Notes under the pieces: generated by a model
The model's database searches: none
Seen by the model: the letters and a program-made list of their open reading frames with translations, nothing else
Told to the model about the DNA's origin: nothing
Made by a program: the position numbers and the translations under genes
Assembly: GCF_000799715.1 (NCBI RefSeq)
Contig: NZ_JUHG01000011.1
Coordinates: 744,001 to 808,000 of the forward strand
Reading direction: 5' to 3'
Length of the DNA: 64,000 nucleotides
Origin: Martinezella rhizogenes
Lineage (GTDB): Bacteria > Pseudomonadota > Alphaproteobacteria > Rhizobiales > Rhizobiaceae
Shown here: positions 57,752-64,000 of the stretch, one piece after another
How positions within the stretch are numbered: position 1 is the stretch's first letter
Layout of the letters: each line of letters starts with the position of its first letter

Positions 57752-58999
57752 ATGACGGAATTCGCCCCGGAAGCCGGTCTCCACAAGAATCGGAAACTCA
57801 AGGACGCTCTGCTGCAACACAAGGCCCTGTCCAAGGCCGGCTTTTCCGAACGTCTGTTCGGCATGCTGTTCTCCGGCCTTGTCTATCCGCAGATCTGGGA
57901 GGATCCGGATATCGACATGGAGGCGATGGAGCTTCAGCCGCATCATCGCATCGTCACCATCGGCTCCGGTGGCTGCAACATGCTTGCCTATCTCTCGCAG
58001 AGCCCCGCCTCGATCGATGTCGTCGACCTCAACCGTCACCATATCGCGCTGAACAAGCTCAAGCTAGCCGCCTTCCGGCTGCTGCCCGGGCACGCCGATC
58101 TGGTGCGTTTCTTCGCCACGCCTGGCATCGACACCAATAGCCAGGCCTACGAAGAGTTCATCGCGCCAAGGCTCGATCCGGCAACCGCGACCTATTGGGA
58201 CGGTCGCGACATGTACGGTCGCCGCCGCGTTACGGTGTTCAACCGCAACATCTACAAGACCGGCCTGCTCGGCCGCTTCATCGGCGCCGCCCACATCCTA
58301 GCCCGTCTGCACGGCGTCCGCCTCGCCACGCTGACTGAAGCCCGCACATTGCGCGAGCAGCGGCAGTTCTTCGACAACGAGATCGCGCCGATCTTCGACA
58401 GGCCAATGGTGCGCTGGCTGCTCGGCCGCAAGAGCTCGCTTTTCGGCCTTGGCATTCCGCCGCAGCAATATGACGAGCTTGCGAGCCTTGCCGGTGGCGA
58501 TTCCATTTCTGGTGTGCTCAAGCATCGCCTGGAAAAGCTGGCATGCCACTTCCCGATGCAAGACAACTATTTTGCCTGGCAGGCTTTCGCGCGCCGTTAC
58601 GCCGCCCAGCACCAGGGGCCGCTACCGACCTATCTGAAGCCTGAGCATTATACTGCCATCCACGCCAATGCCGATCGGGTCAGCGTGCATCATGCCAACT
58701 TCACCGAGCTGCTCGCCTCCAAGCCCGCGGCCTCTCGTGACCGCTATATCTTGCTCGATGCCCAGGACTGGATGACCGACGAACAGCTCAACGAACTCTG
58801 GGCGGAAATCAGCCGCACGGCCCGCGAAGGCGCGCGCGTCATTTTCCGCACCGCCGCCGAAAAGAGCATTATCGAGGGCCGCCTTTCGACCGCTATCCGC
58901 GATCAATGGGTCTATGACGAAGAGCGCTCGCAGGAGCTTAATCTACGCGACCGCTCGGCAATCTACGGCGGCTTCCACATTTACGGGAAAAAAGCGTGA
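57752..58999 (+). CDS. btaA: BtaA: S-adenosylmethionine:diacylglycerol 3-amino-3-carboxypropyl transferase
   Basis: This 415-residue enzyme (DUF3419 family) transfers the 3-amino-3-carboxypropyl group of SAM to diacylglycerol, giving diacylglycerylhomoserine, the first step of DGTS betaine-lipid synthesis. FSGLVYPQIWEDPDIDMEAM (about 39-58) is the family start, and HRIVTIGSGGCNMLAYLSQS (about 66-85) the SAM-binding site. VDLNRHHIALNKLKLAAF (about 93-110) and ILLDAQDWMTDEQLNELW (about 331-348) are conserved. Its stop overlaps the btaB GTG. DGTS replaces phospholipids during phosphate starvation. Confidence 0.93.
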   Translation: MTEFAPEAGLHKNRKLKDALLQHKALSKAGFSERLFGMLFSGLVYPQIWEDPDIDMEAMELQPHHRIVTIGSGGCNMLAYLSQSPASIDVVDLNRHHIALNKLKLAAFRLLPGHADLVRFFATPGIDTNSQAYEEFIAPRLDPATATYWDGRDMYGRRRVTVFNRNIYKTGLLGRFIGAAHILARLHGVRLATLTEARTLREQRQFFDNEIAPIFDRPMVRWLLGRKSSLFGLGIPPQQYDELASLAGGDSISGVLKHRLEKLACHFPMQDNYFAWQAFARRYAAQHQGPLPTYLKPEHYTAIHANADRVSVHHANFTELLASKPAASRDRYILLDAQDWMTDEQLNELWAEISRTAREGARVIFRTAAEKSIIEGRLSTAIRDQWVYDEERSQELNLRDRSAIYGGFHIYGKKA

Positions 59000-59670
59000 G
59001 CCAGGCGGATACGGGCGTCGACGCAAATTCGAAGAACCATGCCGGACTGATGGACGGCATGTACCGCTACCAGCGGCATATCTACGACCTGACGCGCAAA
59101 TACTATCTCTTCGGCCGTGATCGAACCGTCGCCCACCTCAACGTGCCCTTCGGCGGCTCCCTGCTCGAAGTCGGCTGCGGCACCGGCCGCAACATGTTGC
59201 TGGCGCATCGCCGCTTCCCGTCGGCCAAGCTCTACGGCCTCGACATCTCTCAGGAAATGCTGCTTTCGGCCCGCAACAATTTTCGCGGCCTGAAGCAGAT
59301 GCCGGACTTCCGCGTCGCCGACGCCACTGCCTTTTCTCCGACCGATTTCGGTGTCGACGGTTTCGACCGCGTCATGGTCTCCTACGCGCTGTCGATGATC
59401 CCCGACTGGAAGAGCGCGATCGATGCGTCGCTCGATGCCGTCGCCCCCGGAGGCGAATTGCATATCGTCGATTTCGGCCAGCAAGAGCGGCTGCCCGGCT
59501 GGTTCCGCACCATGCTGAAGGGATGGCTGAAAAAATTCCACGTCACCCCGCGCGCCGACCTGCGCACGGTGCTGGAAGAACGGGTCAAGGCCCGCGGCGC
59601 GAAGCTGATCTTTGAAGAAATCGGGCGAGGCTACGCCTGGAGAGCCGTCATCACCAAGCCGGCCGCCTAG
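58996..59670 (+). CDS. btaB: BtaB: diacylglycerylhomoserine N-methyltransferase
   Basis: This 224-residue class I SAM methyltransferase trimethylates diacylglycerylhomoserine to the betaine lipid DGTS. GGSLLEVGCGTGRNMLLAHR (about 54-73) is SAM motif I, LYGLDISQEMLLSARNNF (about 79-96) the acidic loop, and VSYALSMIPDWKSAIDASL (about 132-150) motif II/III. It starts with GTG overlapping the btaA stop (GTGA), so it is coupled to btaA. The neighbour makes the specific assignment strong; alone it would be a generic methyltransferase. Confidence 0.9.
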   Translation: MSQADTGVDANSKNHAGLMDGMYRYQRHIYDLTRKYYLFGRDRTVAHLNVPFGGSLLEVGCGTGRNMLLAHRRFPSAKLYGLDISQEMLLSARNNFRGLKQMPDFRVADATAFSPTDFGVDGFDRVMVSYALSMIPDWKSAIDASLDAVAPGGELHIVDFGQQERLPGWFRTMLKGWLKKFHVTPRADLRTVLEERVKARGAKLIFEEIGRGYAWRAVITKPAA

Positions 59671-59676
59671 GCTAAA

Positions 59677-59692
59677 GACCCGAATTCGGGTC
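59677..59692. terminator. 16-bp perfect palindrome after btaB
   Basis: GACCCGAATTCGGGTC, 6 nt after the btaB stop. As RNA it would form a tight hairpin only with a small loop; it could also be a dimeric binding site. Confidence 0.4.
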
Positions 59693-59711
59693 GAAATTCG
59701 CCTACTTGGCG

Positions 59712-59752
59712 CTTCAAGTATAAGAATTTACTTGAAGATAACGGATTTTTTA
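59712..59752 (+). terminator. Terminator of btaAB
   Basis: CTTCAAGTA (59712-59720), 8-nt loop, TACTTGAAG (59729-59737), perfect, with TTTTTT 9 nt later (59747-59752). An AT-rich but convincing end for the btaAB transcript. The rest of the gap to 59889 is the promoter region of the lysozyme-like gene. Confidence 0.6.
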
Positions 59753-59889
59753 CGTTGATATGGTGAATAGAGTGGTAAGGCCCGGTTGCAAGCAGCTTGG
59801 CCCGCCGCTTCTTGGGATTTTCGGGGACCAGACATCACGGAAGCCAAGCCTTGGGGCAGCAATATCACTCGCGCCATAACGGGATATCC

Positions 59890-60681
59890 ATGCGCAGGCT
59901 TCTGTTGTGCTTACTGCCGCTCGCCTTTCTCCTGAATAGCTGCACGACGAGCTATGATGCCCTCGAGACGGCGTCCCTTCCGAAGACCCGCTTCAAGGAT
60001 ACCAAGCCGCAGGATTTTGGCCGCGATCACCCCGAACGCCACCCCATCCACGGCATCGACGTGTCCAAATGGCAGGGCGATATCGACTGGCAGACCGTGA
60101 AGGGCTCCGGCGTCGCCTTCGTCTTCATCAAGGCGACGGAGGGCAAGGACCGGATCGACCCGCGCTTCAGCGAATATTGGCAGGAAGCCAATACGGCCGG
60201 CATCCTGCACGCGCCTTATCATTTCTATTATTTCTGCTCGACGGCGGACGAGCAGGCCGACTGGTTCATCCGCAACGTGCCGAAGGATGCCATGGCGCTT
60301 CCGCCTGTTGTCGACGTCGAATGGAATCCCGGTTCCCCGACTTGTCGCACCAGACCGGCCCCGGAGACGGTCCGGACGGAAATGAAGCGTTTCATGGATC
60401 GCCTGCAGGCCTATTACGGCAAGCGCCCGATCATCTATACCTCGGTCGATTTCCATCGCGAGAATCTTGCCGGTTACTTCAAGGACTACCACTTCTGGGT
60501 CCGCTCAGTCGCCAAGCATCCGACGGCGACCTATGCCGACCGTTCCTGGGCCTTCTGGCAATATACCTCGACCGGCGTCATTCCCGGCATCAAGGGGCCG
60601 ACGGACATCAATGTTTTTGGCGGTTCCGAGCAGAATTGGCACAATTGGGTGGCGGCAGTAGAGAAGCAGGGAAATTCTTGA
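59890..60681 (+). CDS. GH25 lysozyme-like lipoprotein
   Basis: This 263-residue exported protein has a lipoprotein-type signal (LLLCLLPLAFLLNSC, Cys about 18). The GH25 (Chalaropsis-type) muramidase domain (about 50-255) starts with HGIDVSKWQGDIDWQTVK, with the first catalytic-site aspartate. AFVFIKATEGKDRIDPRF (about 78-95) and the catalytic DxE in LPPVVDVEWNPGSP (about 137-150) follow, and WAFWQYTSTGVIPGI (about 220) closes the barrel. It hydrolyses MurNAc-GlcNAc bonds. It sits between btaAB and an MltB-like gene. Confidence 0.92.
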   Translation: MRRLLLCLLPLAFLLNSCTTSYDALETASLPKTRFKDTKPQDFGRDHPERHPIHGIDVSKWQGDIDWQTVKGSGVAFVFIKATEGKDRIDPRFSEYWQEANTAGILHAPYHFYYFCSTADEQADWFIRNVPKDAMALPPVVDVEWNPGSPTCRTRPAPETVRTEMKRFMDRLQAYYGKRPIIYTSVDFHRENLAGYFKDYHFWVRSVAKHPTATYADRSWAFWQYTSTGVIPGIKGPTDINVFGGSEQNWHNWVAAVEKQGNS

Positions 60682-60760
60682 GACTGCTCTAACTTCTCTC
60701 TTGCTTCTGTCACAATCTTCTGTGAAAGCGACCCTATTCTGTCAGAAAAGAGGATCGCCC

Positions 60761-62005
60761 ATGGACCGCCATACCATCCGACGCAGCGCACTCGCATTGA
60801 TCTTCGCTTCAGCCATGACAAGCATGGCGATGGCGCAGAGCGCGACACCTGCCGCCCCGTCGAATGCGGAGGGTAACGGCGCTCCCAAGGTCGCCTGCGG
60901 TGGTGACCTTCCTGCTTTCCTGGCAGGCGTCAAGGCCGAAGCCATCGCTGCTGGCGCCGATGCCGCGTCCGCCGACAAGACATTTTCCGGCGCGCAGATC
61001 GACCCCAAGGTTCTCGCCATGGACCGCAGCCAGGGTGTGTTCCGCCAGACCTTCCTCGAATTCTCACAGCGCACCGTCAGCCAGGGCCGGCTTGATATCG
61101 GCCGCCAGAAATTGAAGCAATATGCCGATGTCTTCGCCAAGGCCGAGAATGACTATGGCGTGCCCCCCGGTATCATCACCACTTATTGGGCCATGGAAAC
61201 CGATTTCGGTGCCGTTCAGGGTAATTTCAATACCCGCAATGCGCTGGTCACCCTCTCGCACGACTGCCGCAGACCTGAGTTTTTCCGTCCGCGTTTGATC
61301 GGCTTCATCGAAATGGTGCAACATGGCGATGCCGACCCCGATACCATGACGGGTGCCTGGGCCGGGGAAATCGGCCAGACCCAGATGCTGCCCCCCTCGA
61401 TCATCTCTTACGGCACCGATGGCGATGGCGATGGCCATGTCAATATGAAAACAAGTGCGCCCGACGTCATTCTCACGACAGCGCGGTTCTTCCAAAGTCT
61501 GGGCTTCCAGCGTGGTCAGCCGTGGCTGCAGGAGGTAAGTGTGCCCGACAATCTGCCCTGGGAAAAGTCCGGCCTTGGCGGGACGCTCACGGCTGCCGAC
61601 TGGTTCCAGCTCGGCGTCAAGCCGCGCGACGGCAATACCAACTTCGGCTCGCTGCCCACCGCTCTTATCCTGCCGCAGGGTCGCAAGGGTCCGGCTTTCC
61701 TGACCTATCCGAATTACAGCGCCTTTCTTGAATGGAACCAGTCGTTCATCTACACGACGTCGGCCGCCTATTTCGCTACCCGCTTTAGCGGCGCCCCGAC
61801 CTATAACAAGGGTACGCCAGAAGCGGGCCTGAACGACGTCGACATGAAGGCGCTTCAGACCAAGCTTACGGCTCGCGGCTACGATGTCGGCAAGATCGAC
61901 GGCATCCTCGGCTCTGGCACGCGCGTTGCCATCCAGAAGGAACAGTTTCGCCTTGGTCTCCCGGCCGATGGCTGGGCGACGCAGGCGCTATTGAACGCGC
62001 TCTAA
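60761..62005 (+). CDS. Lytic murein transglycosylase, MltB type with peptidoglycan-binding domain
   Basis: This 414-residue exported enzyme has a signal peptide (ALALIFASAMTSMAMAQ). The SLT_2 domain (about 45-340) has GVPPGIITTYWAMETDFGAV with the catalytic glutamate (about 133-152), WAGEIGQTQMLPPSIISYGT (about 205-224), and DGDGDGHVNMKTSAPDVILT (about 225-244). A C-terminal peptidoglycan-binding domain (about 358-414; KLTARGYDVGKIDGILGSGT) targets it to the wall. AGAGGA precedes ATG 60761. Third transglycosylase in the region; a terminator follows. Confidence 0.93.
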   Translation: MDRHTIRRSALALIFASAMTSMAMAQSATPAAPSNAEGNGAPKVACGGDLPAFLAGVKAEAIAAGADAASADKTFSGAQIDPKVLAMDRSQGVFRQTFLEFSQRTVSQGRLDIGRQKLKQYADVFAKAENDYGVPPGIITTYWAMETDFGAVQGNFNTRNALVTLSHDCRRPEFFRPRLIGFIEMVQHGDADPDTMTGAWAGEIGQTQMLPPSIISYGTDGDGDGHVNMKTSAPDVILTTARFFQSLGFQRGQPWLQEVSVPDNLPWEKSGLGGTLTAADWFQLGVKPRDGNTNFGSLPTALILPQGRKGPAFLTYPNYSAFLEWNQSFIYTTSAAYFATRFSGAPTYNKGTPEAGLNDVDMKALQTKLTARGYDVGKIDGILGSGTRVAIQKEQFRLGLPADGWATQALLNAL

Positions 62006-62023
62006 GATTTGCTTCTTATTCTA

Positions 62024-62056
62024 TGAAAGGCGGCCCCGGGTCGCCTTTTTTTGCAT
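62024..62056 (+). terminator. Rho-independent terminator of the MltB-like gene
   Basis: AAAGGCGGCC, short CCC loop, GGGTCGCCTTT (62026-62048, one G-U pair), then TTTT. It ends 25-50 bases after the stop. Confidence 0.8.
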
Positions 62057-62338
62057 TTTTGCTGCTTCTGTATCGGAATACAGATGGCTTTCCGGAACTC
62101 GGTCAATAGGAGCAGGCGGCAAACCGTAGCCGCCATTCGTGGTAGATATTAATTTCGTTCACAGCCAAATTAACAATGCTTTAAATTCCGTGAACGAAAG
62201 ATTTTCCGTATTAAAACAATAGCTTATTTTGATATCTTGATTCAATTTCTCTGTTTCGTACCGCGATGCAGCATCGAATTCGCTTTTCAAGCGACACATT
62301 TCCGACATAGACTCTAACGGTTGACTAAGGAGGAAGAC
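62057..62338. other. AT-rich upstream region of the microprotein gene
   Basis: This stretch between the MltB-type terminator and the 25-codon frame is AT-rich from about 62150 on and contains an inverted repeat (62153-62199). It should hold the promoter of the small transcript. No other coding frame is supported. Confidence 0.4.
62153..62199. repeat. 10-bp perfect inverted repeat with 27-nt centre
   Basis: TTTCGTTCAC (62153-62162) and GTGAACGAAA (62190-62199). The half-sites are 37 bp apart, about 3.5 helical turns, so they may be separate protein-binding sites or an RNA stem with a large loop. It lies about 140 nt upstream of the microprotein start. Confidence 0.5.
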
Positions 62339-62416
62339 ATGGGATTGACGCGATCCATCAACGTCCTAGTGGTCGGTGCAGCCTTCGTATTCGTGGTAAC
62401 GATGCTTTTCATCTGA
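62339..62416 (+). CDS. Predicted 25-residue single-helix membrane microprotein
   Basis: A 26-codon frame with a near-perfect Shine-Dalgarno (AAGGAGGAA, 4-5 nt before the ATG). The product begins MGLTRSINVL and continues as one hydrophobic helix (VVGAAFVFVVTMLFI) to the end: a short basic cytoplasmic start and one transmembrane segment. A strong terminator follows at 62482, so it seems to be the only gene of its transcript. Tiny membrane proteins of this kind are often stress-linked regulators of larger complexes, but I recognise no named family. The codon count is too low for composition tests; support is the ribosome site, hydrophobic pattern and terminator. Confidence 0.6.
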   Translation: MGLTRSINVLVVGAAFVFVVTMLFI

Positions 62417-62481
62417 CGAAGAACGACTGTTGCAGACAACCGAGCTCCTGAAAGCAAACAAAACAGCCTATTCCATTTAAG

Positions 62482-62513
62482 AAGCGCATGCCGAAGATCA
62501 GCATGCGCTTTTT
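62482..62513 (+). terminator. Terminator of the microprotein transcript
   Basis: AAGCGCATGC (62482-62491), 9-nt loop, GCATGCGCTT (62501-62510), then TTT: perfect 10-bp stem. Ts follow only on the plus strand; it might also serve metF from the other side less well. Confidence 0.8.
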
Positions 62514-62537
62514 CACGGCCACGTTCCCCGGATTTCG

Positions 62538-63434
62538 TCAGGCGACAGCGCGCGCATCTGCCTTGCGCTGCAGACCCAATCGCTCCAGAACAGCCGAGAC
62601 GAGCGGCGAACGGTTCATCGTATAAAGATGGAACTCGTGGATGCCTCGCCGTACCAGATCCTGGATCTGCTCGGCGGCGACATCGGCGGCAACCTTGGCG
62701 CGTTCATCGGCATTGTCATCGAGGCCGTCAAAACGATCGTCCAGCCAGGAGGGGATGCTGGTGCCGCAAGCCCCGGCAAAACGCTTCAGCTGCGTCAGGT
62801 TCTGGATCGGCATGATGCCCGGCACGACAGGGATCTTGATACCGGCGGCGCGAACCCGGTCGTGATAACGCTCGAAAGCATCATTATCGAAGAAGAACTG
62901 TGTCAGCGCCCTGTCGGCGCCATTATCGGCCTTACGTTTCAGCATGTCGATGTCGGCCGCGGTATCGCGGCTCTCCGGATGTTTTTCCGGATAGGCAGAC
63001 ACGGAAATATCGAAATCTCCGCGCTCGCGCAGCGCCGCCACCAGCTCGGCAGCATTGGCATAACCGTCCGGATGCGGCTGATAGGCGGAGCCAACGCCCG
63101 TTGGCGGATCGCCACGCAACGCCACGAAACGGCGGACGCCGGTCGCGAGAAAGTCATCGATGACCCGATGTGTGTCTTCGCGCGTTGCACCGACGCAAGT
63201 CAGATGCGACGCCGTGGTGAACGGCGTCTCATGGATCATCCGGCGCACAGCCGACAGTGTCGGCGCTTTGGTCGTGCCACCGGCGCCATAGGTGACTGAA
63301 ACAAATTCAGGTTCCCATTCGCTGAGCTCCTCGACCGTATTCCACAATTGCGCTTCGGCTTCCTCCGATTTCGGCGGAAAGAACTCGAAGGAAATGCGAA
63401 TGCTGCCTTGGCCATTCTCGATCTTCGAAGACAT
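62538..63434 (-). CDS. metF: 5,10-methylenetetrahydrofolate reductase
   Basis: This FAD-dependent TIM-barrel enzyme reduces methylene-THF to methyl-THF for methionine synthesis. The 298-residue protein has ISFEFFPPKSEEAEAQLW (about 13-30, catalytic Glu), FVSVTYGAGGTTKAPTLS (about 46-63), HLTCVGATREDTHRVIDDFL (about 79-98), ALRGDPPTG (about 107) and FFFDNDAFERYHDRVRAAGI (about 180-199). ATG 63434 has GGAGAG upstream and starts one base after the stop of the methyltransferase-type gene, so both are in one unit. Confidence 0.95.
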   Translation of the reverse strand: MSSKIENGQGSIRISFEFFPPKSEEAEAQLWNTVEELSEWEPEFVSVTYGAGGTTKAPTLSAVRRMIHETPFTTASHLTCVGATREDTHRVIDDFLATGVRRFVALRGDPPTGVGSAYQPHPDGYANAAELVAALRERGDFDISVSAYPEKHPESRDTAADIDMLKRKADNGADRALTQFFFDNDAFERYHDRVRAAGIKIPVVPGIMPIQNLTQLKRFAGACGTSIPSWLDDRFDGLDDNADERAKVAADVAAEQIQDLVRRGIHEFHLYTMNRSPLVSAVLERLGLQRKADARAVA

Positions 63435-63435
63435 A

Positions 63436-64000
63436 TCAAACTCTCCCGGCAAGAATGGGGGATGACTGACGGCTCTGCTCGGCGGCGATCAGCAGCCGCG
63501 GGTCGCGCGCCAGCCAGATCGTAACCGTCAACCCTGAACCGCCTTCCCTCCCCGAATGAAGGTCCTGCACCTGCTCGACATCAAGCCCCGCCGTTTTCAA
63601 CCAATCCGACATCATCTGATGGGAAAAGCCGAGCCTTAGATGCGCATGTTCGTCGCGCAGATATTCCAGCCCGTGCGGTGCCAGATCGATGATCACCAAC
63701 CGCCCGCCGGGCCGCAGCATTCGCGCCGCCTCGTTGATGGCGATTTCCGGTTGATCCAGGAAATGCAGCACCTGATGAATGGTGATCAGATCGAAATCCT
63801 GCGCCTCGAGCGGCAGATTGAAGATATCGCCATGCCGCACCGAAGCCGCAGTGATGTTCGACCGGTCGAGATTGGCGCGTGCCACGGCCAACATGTCGCG
63901 GCTGGCATCGATACCGACCGCACGGCGATAGTGTCCCGCCAGCAATTGCAGCATCCGGCCGGTGCCGGTGCCGAGATCGAGAAAGGCGTCGATCTGCTGC
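63436..64000 (-). CDS. SAM-dependent methyltransferase / ArsR-type regulator, 3' part
   Basis: The gene runs off the right edge. The visible residues start just before SAM motif I (FLDLGTGTGRMLQLLAGHYR) and include GIDASRDMLAVARANL, DLITIHQVLHFLDQPEIAIN and MLRPGGRLVIIDLAPHGLEY. In Rhizobiaceae a protein with an ArsR-type HTH fused to such a methyltransferase domain lies directly before metF, and LRDEHAHLRLGFSH fits that family. The HTH, if present, would be outside this window. Its stop is one base from the metF start, so the pair is co-transcribed and this protein may regulate methionine or methyl-group metabolism. Confidence 0.8.
   Translation of the reverse strand, partial: QQIDAFLDLGTGTGRMLQLLAGHYRRAVGIDASRDMLAVARANLDRSNITAASVRHGDIFNLPLEAQDFDLITIHQVLHFLDQPEIAINEAARMLRPGGRLVIIDLAPHGLEYLRDEHAHLRLGFSHQMMSDWLKTAGLDVEQVQDLHSGREGGSGLTVTIWLARDPRLLIAAEQSRQSSPILAGRV

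Overview
The window is a high-GC alphaproteobacterial chromosome segment, most likely from Rhizobium or a close relative in the Rhizobiaceae. The evidence is a rhizobial-type division and cell-wall (dcw) cluster with a 586-residue FtsZ carrying a long C-terminal linker, a PPi-type phosphofructokinase, a BtaA/BtaB betaine-lipid pair, a type A RNase P RNA, and short palindromic intergenic repeats typical of this order. No insertion sequence, prophage, CRISPR array or tRNA gene was seen. All assignments come from reading motifs; no database search was run.

Left part (1-19.9 kb), mixed strands: the 3' part of uvrD; a low-GC small HTH-like gene; a FucP/GluP-type sugar transporter; nicotinamidase pncA; a GT4 glycosyltransferase facing a MOP-type flippase; an EamA transporter divergent from a YafY/WYL regulator, with a perfect inverted repeat between them; panC-panB; a DUF2164 gene; azlC-azlD; a long-form aminopeptidase P; a probable anti-Shine-Dalgarno hairpin-loop small RNA near 14.6-14.74 kb; prmA, an FAD monooxygenase and a Sco-type protein; an orphan cheW; creA; and a GNAT acetyltransferase.

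Central part (20-48.2 kb), almost all on the minus strand: in transcription order mraZ-rsmH-ftsL-ftsI-murE-murF-mraY-murD-ftsW-(small frame)-murG-murC-murB, then an interruption by a plus-strand MFS gene and aqpZ, then ddl-ftsQ-ftsA-ftsZ, lpxC, bamD, recN and ligA. Many junctions overlap by 4 nt (ATGA), so translation is probably coupled. Upstream of mraZ lies a four-repeat TGGG array with exact 10-nt spacing, the expected form of an MraZ operator, and then rnpB.

Right part (49-64 kb): a sarcosine-oxidase-like FAD enzyme, an SLT lytic transglycosylase, AmpD-like amidase and a TerB/DnaJ protein (overlapping pair), PPi-phosphofructokinase, a LysE exporter, a lipoprotein SLT transglycosylase, a penicillin-binding/class C serine hydrolase divergent from btaA-btaB, a GH25 lysozyme-like lipoprotein, an MltB-like transglycosylase, a 25-codon predicted membrane microprotein with its own terminator, metF, and the 3' part of an ArsR/methyltransferase-type gene. 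Much of the window serves peptidoglycan: precursor synthesis and the divisome in the centre, and remodelling and recycling enzymes on the right.
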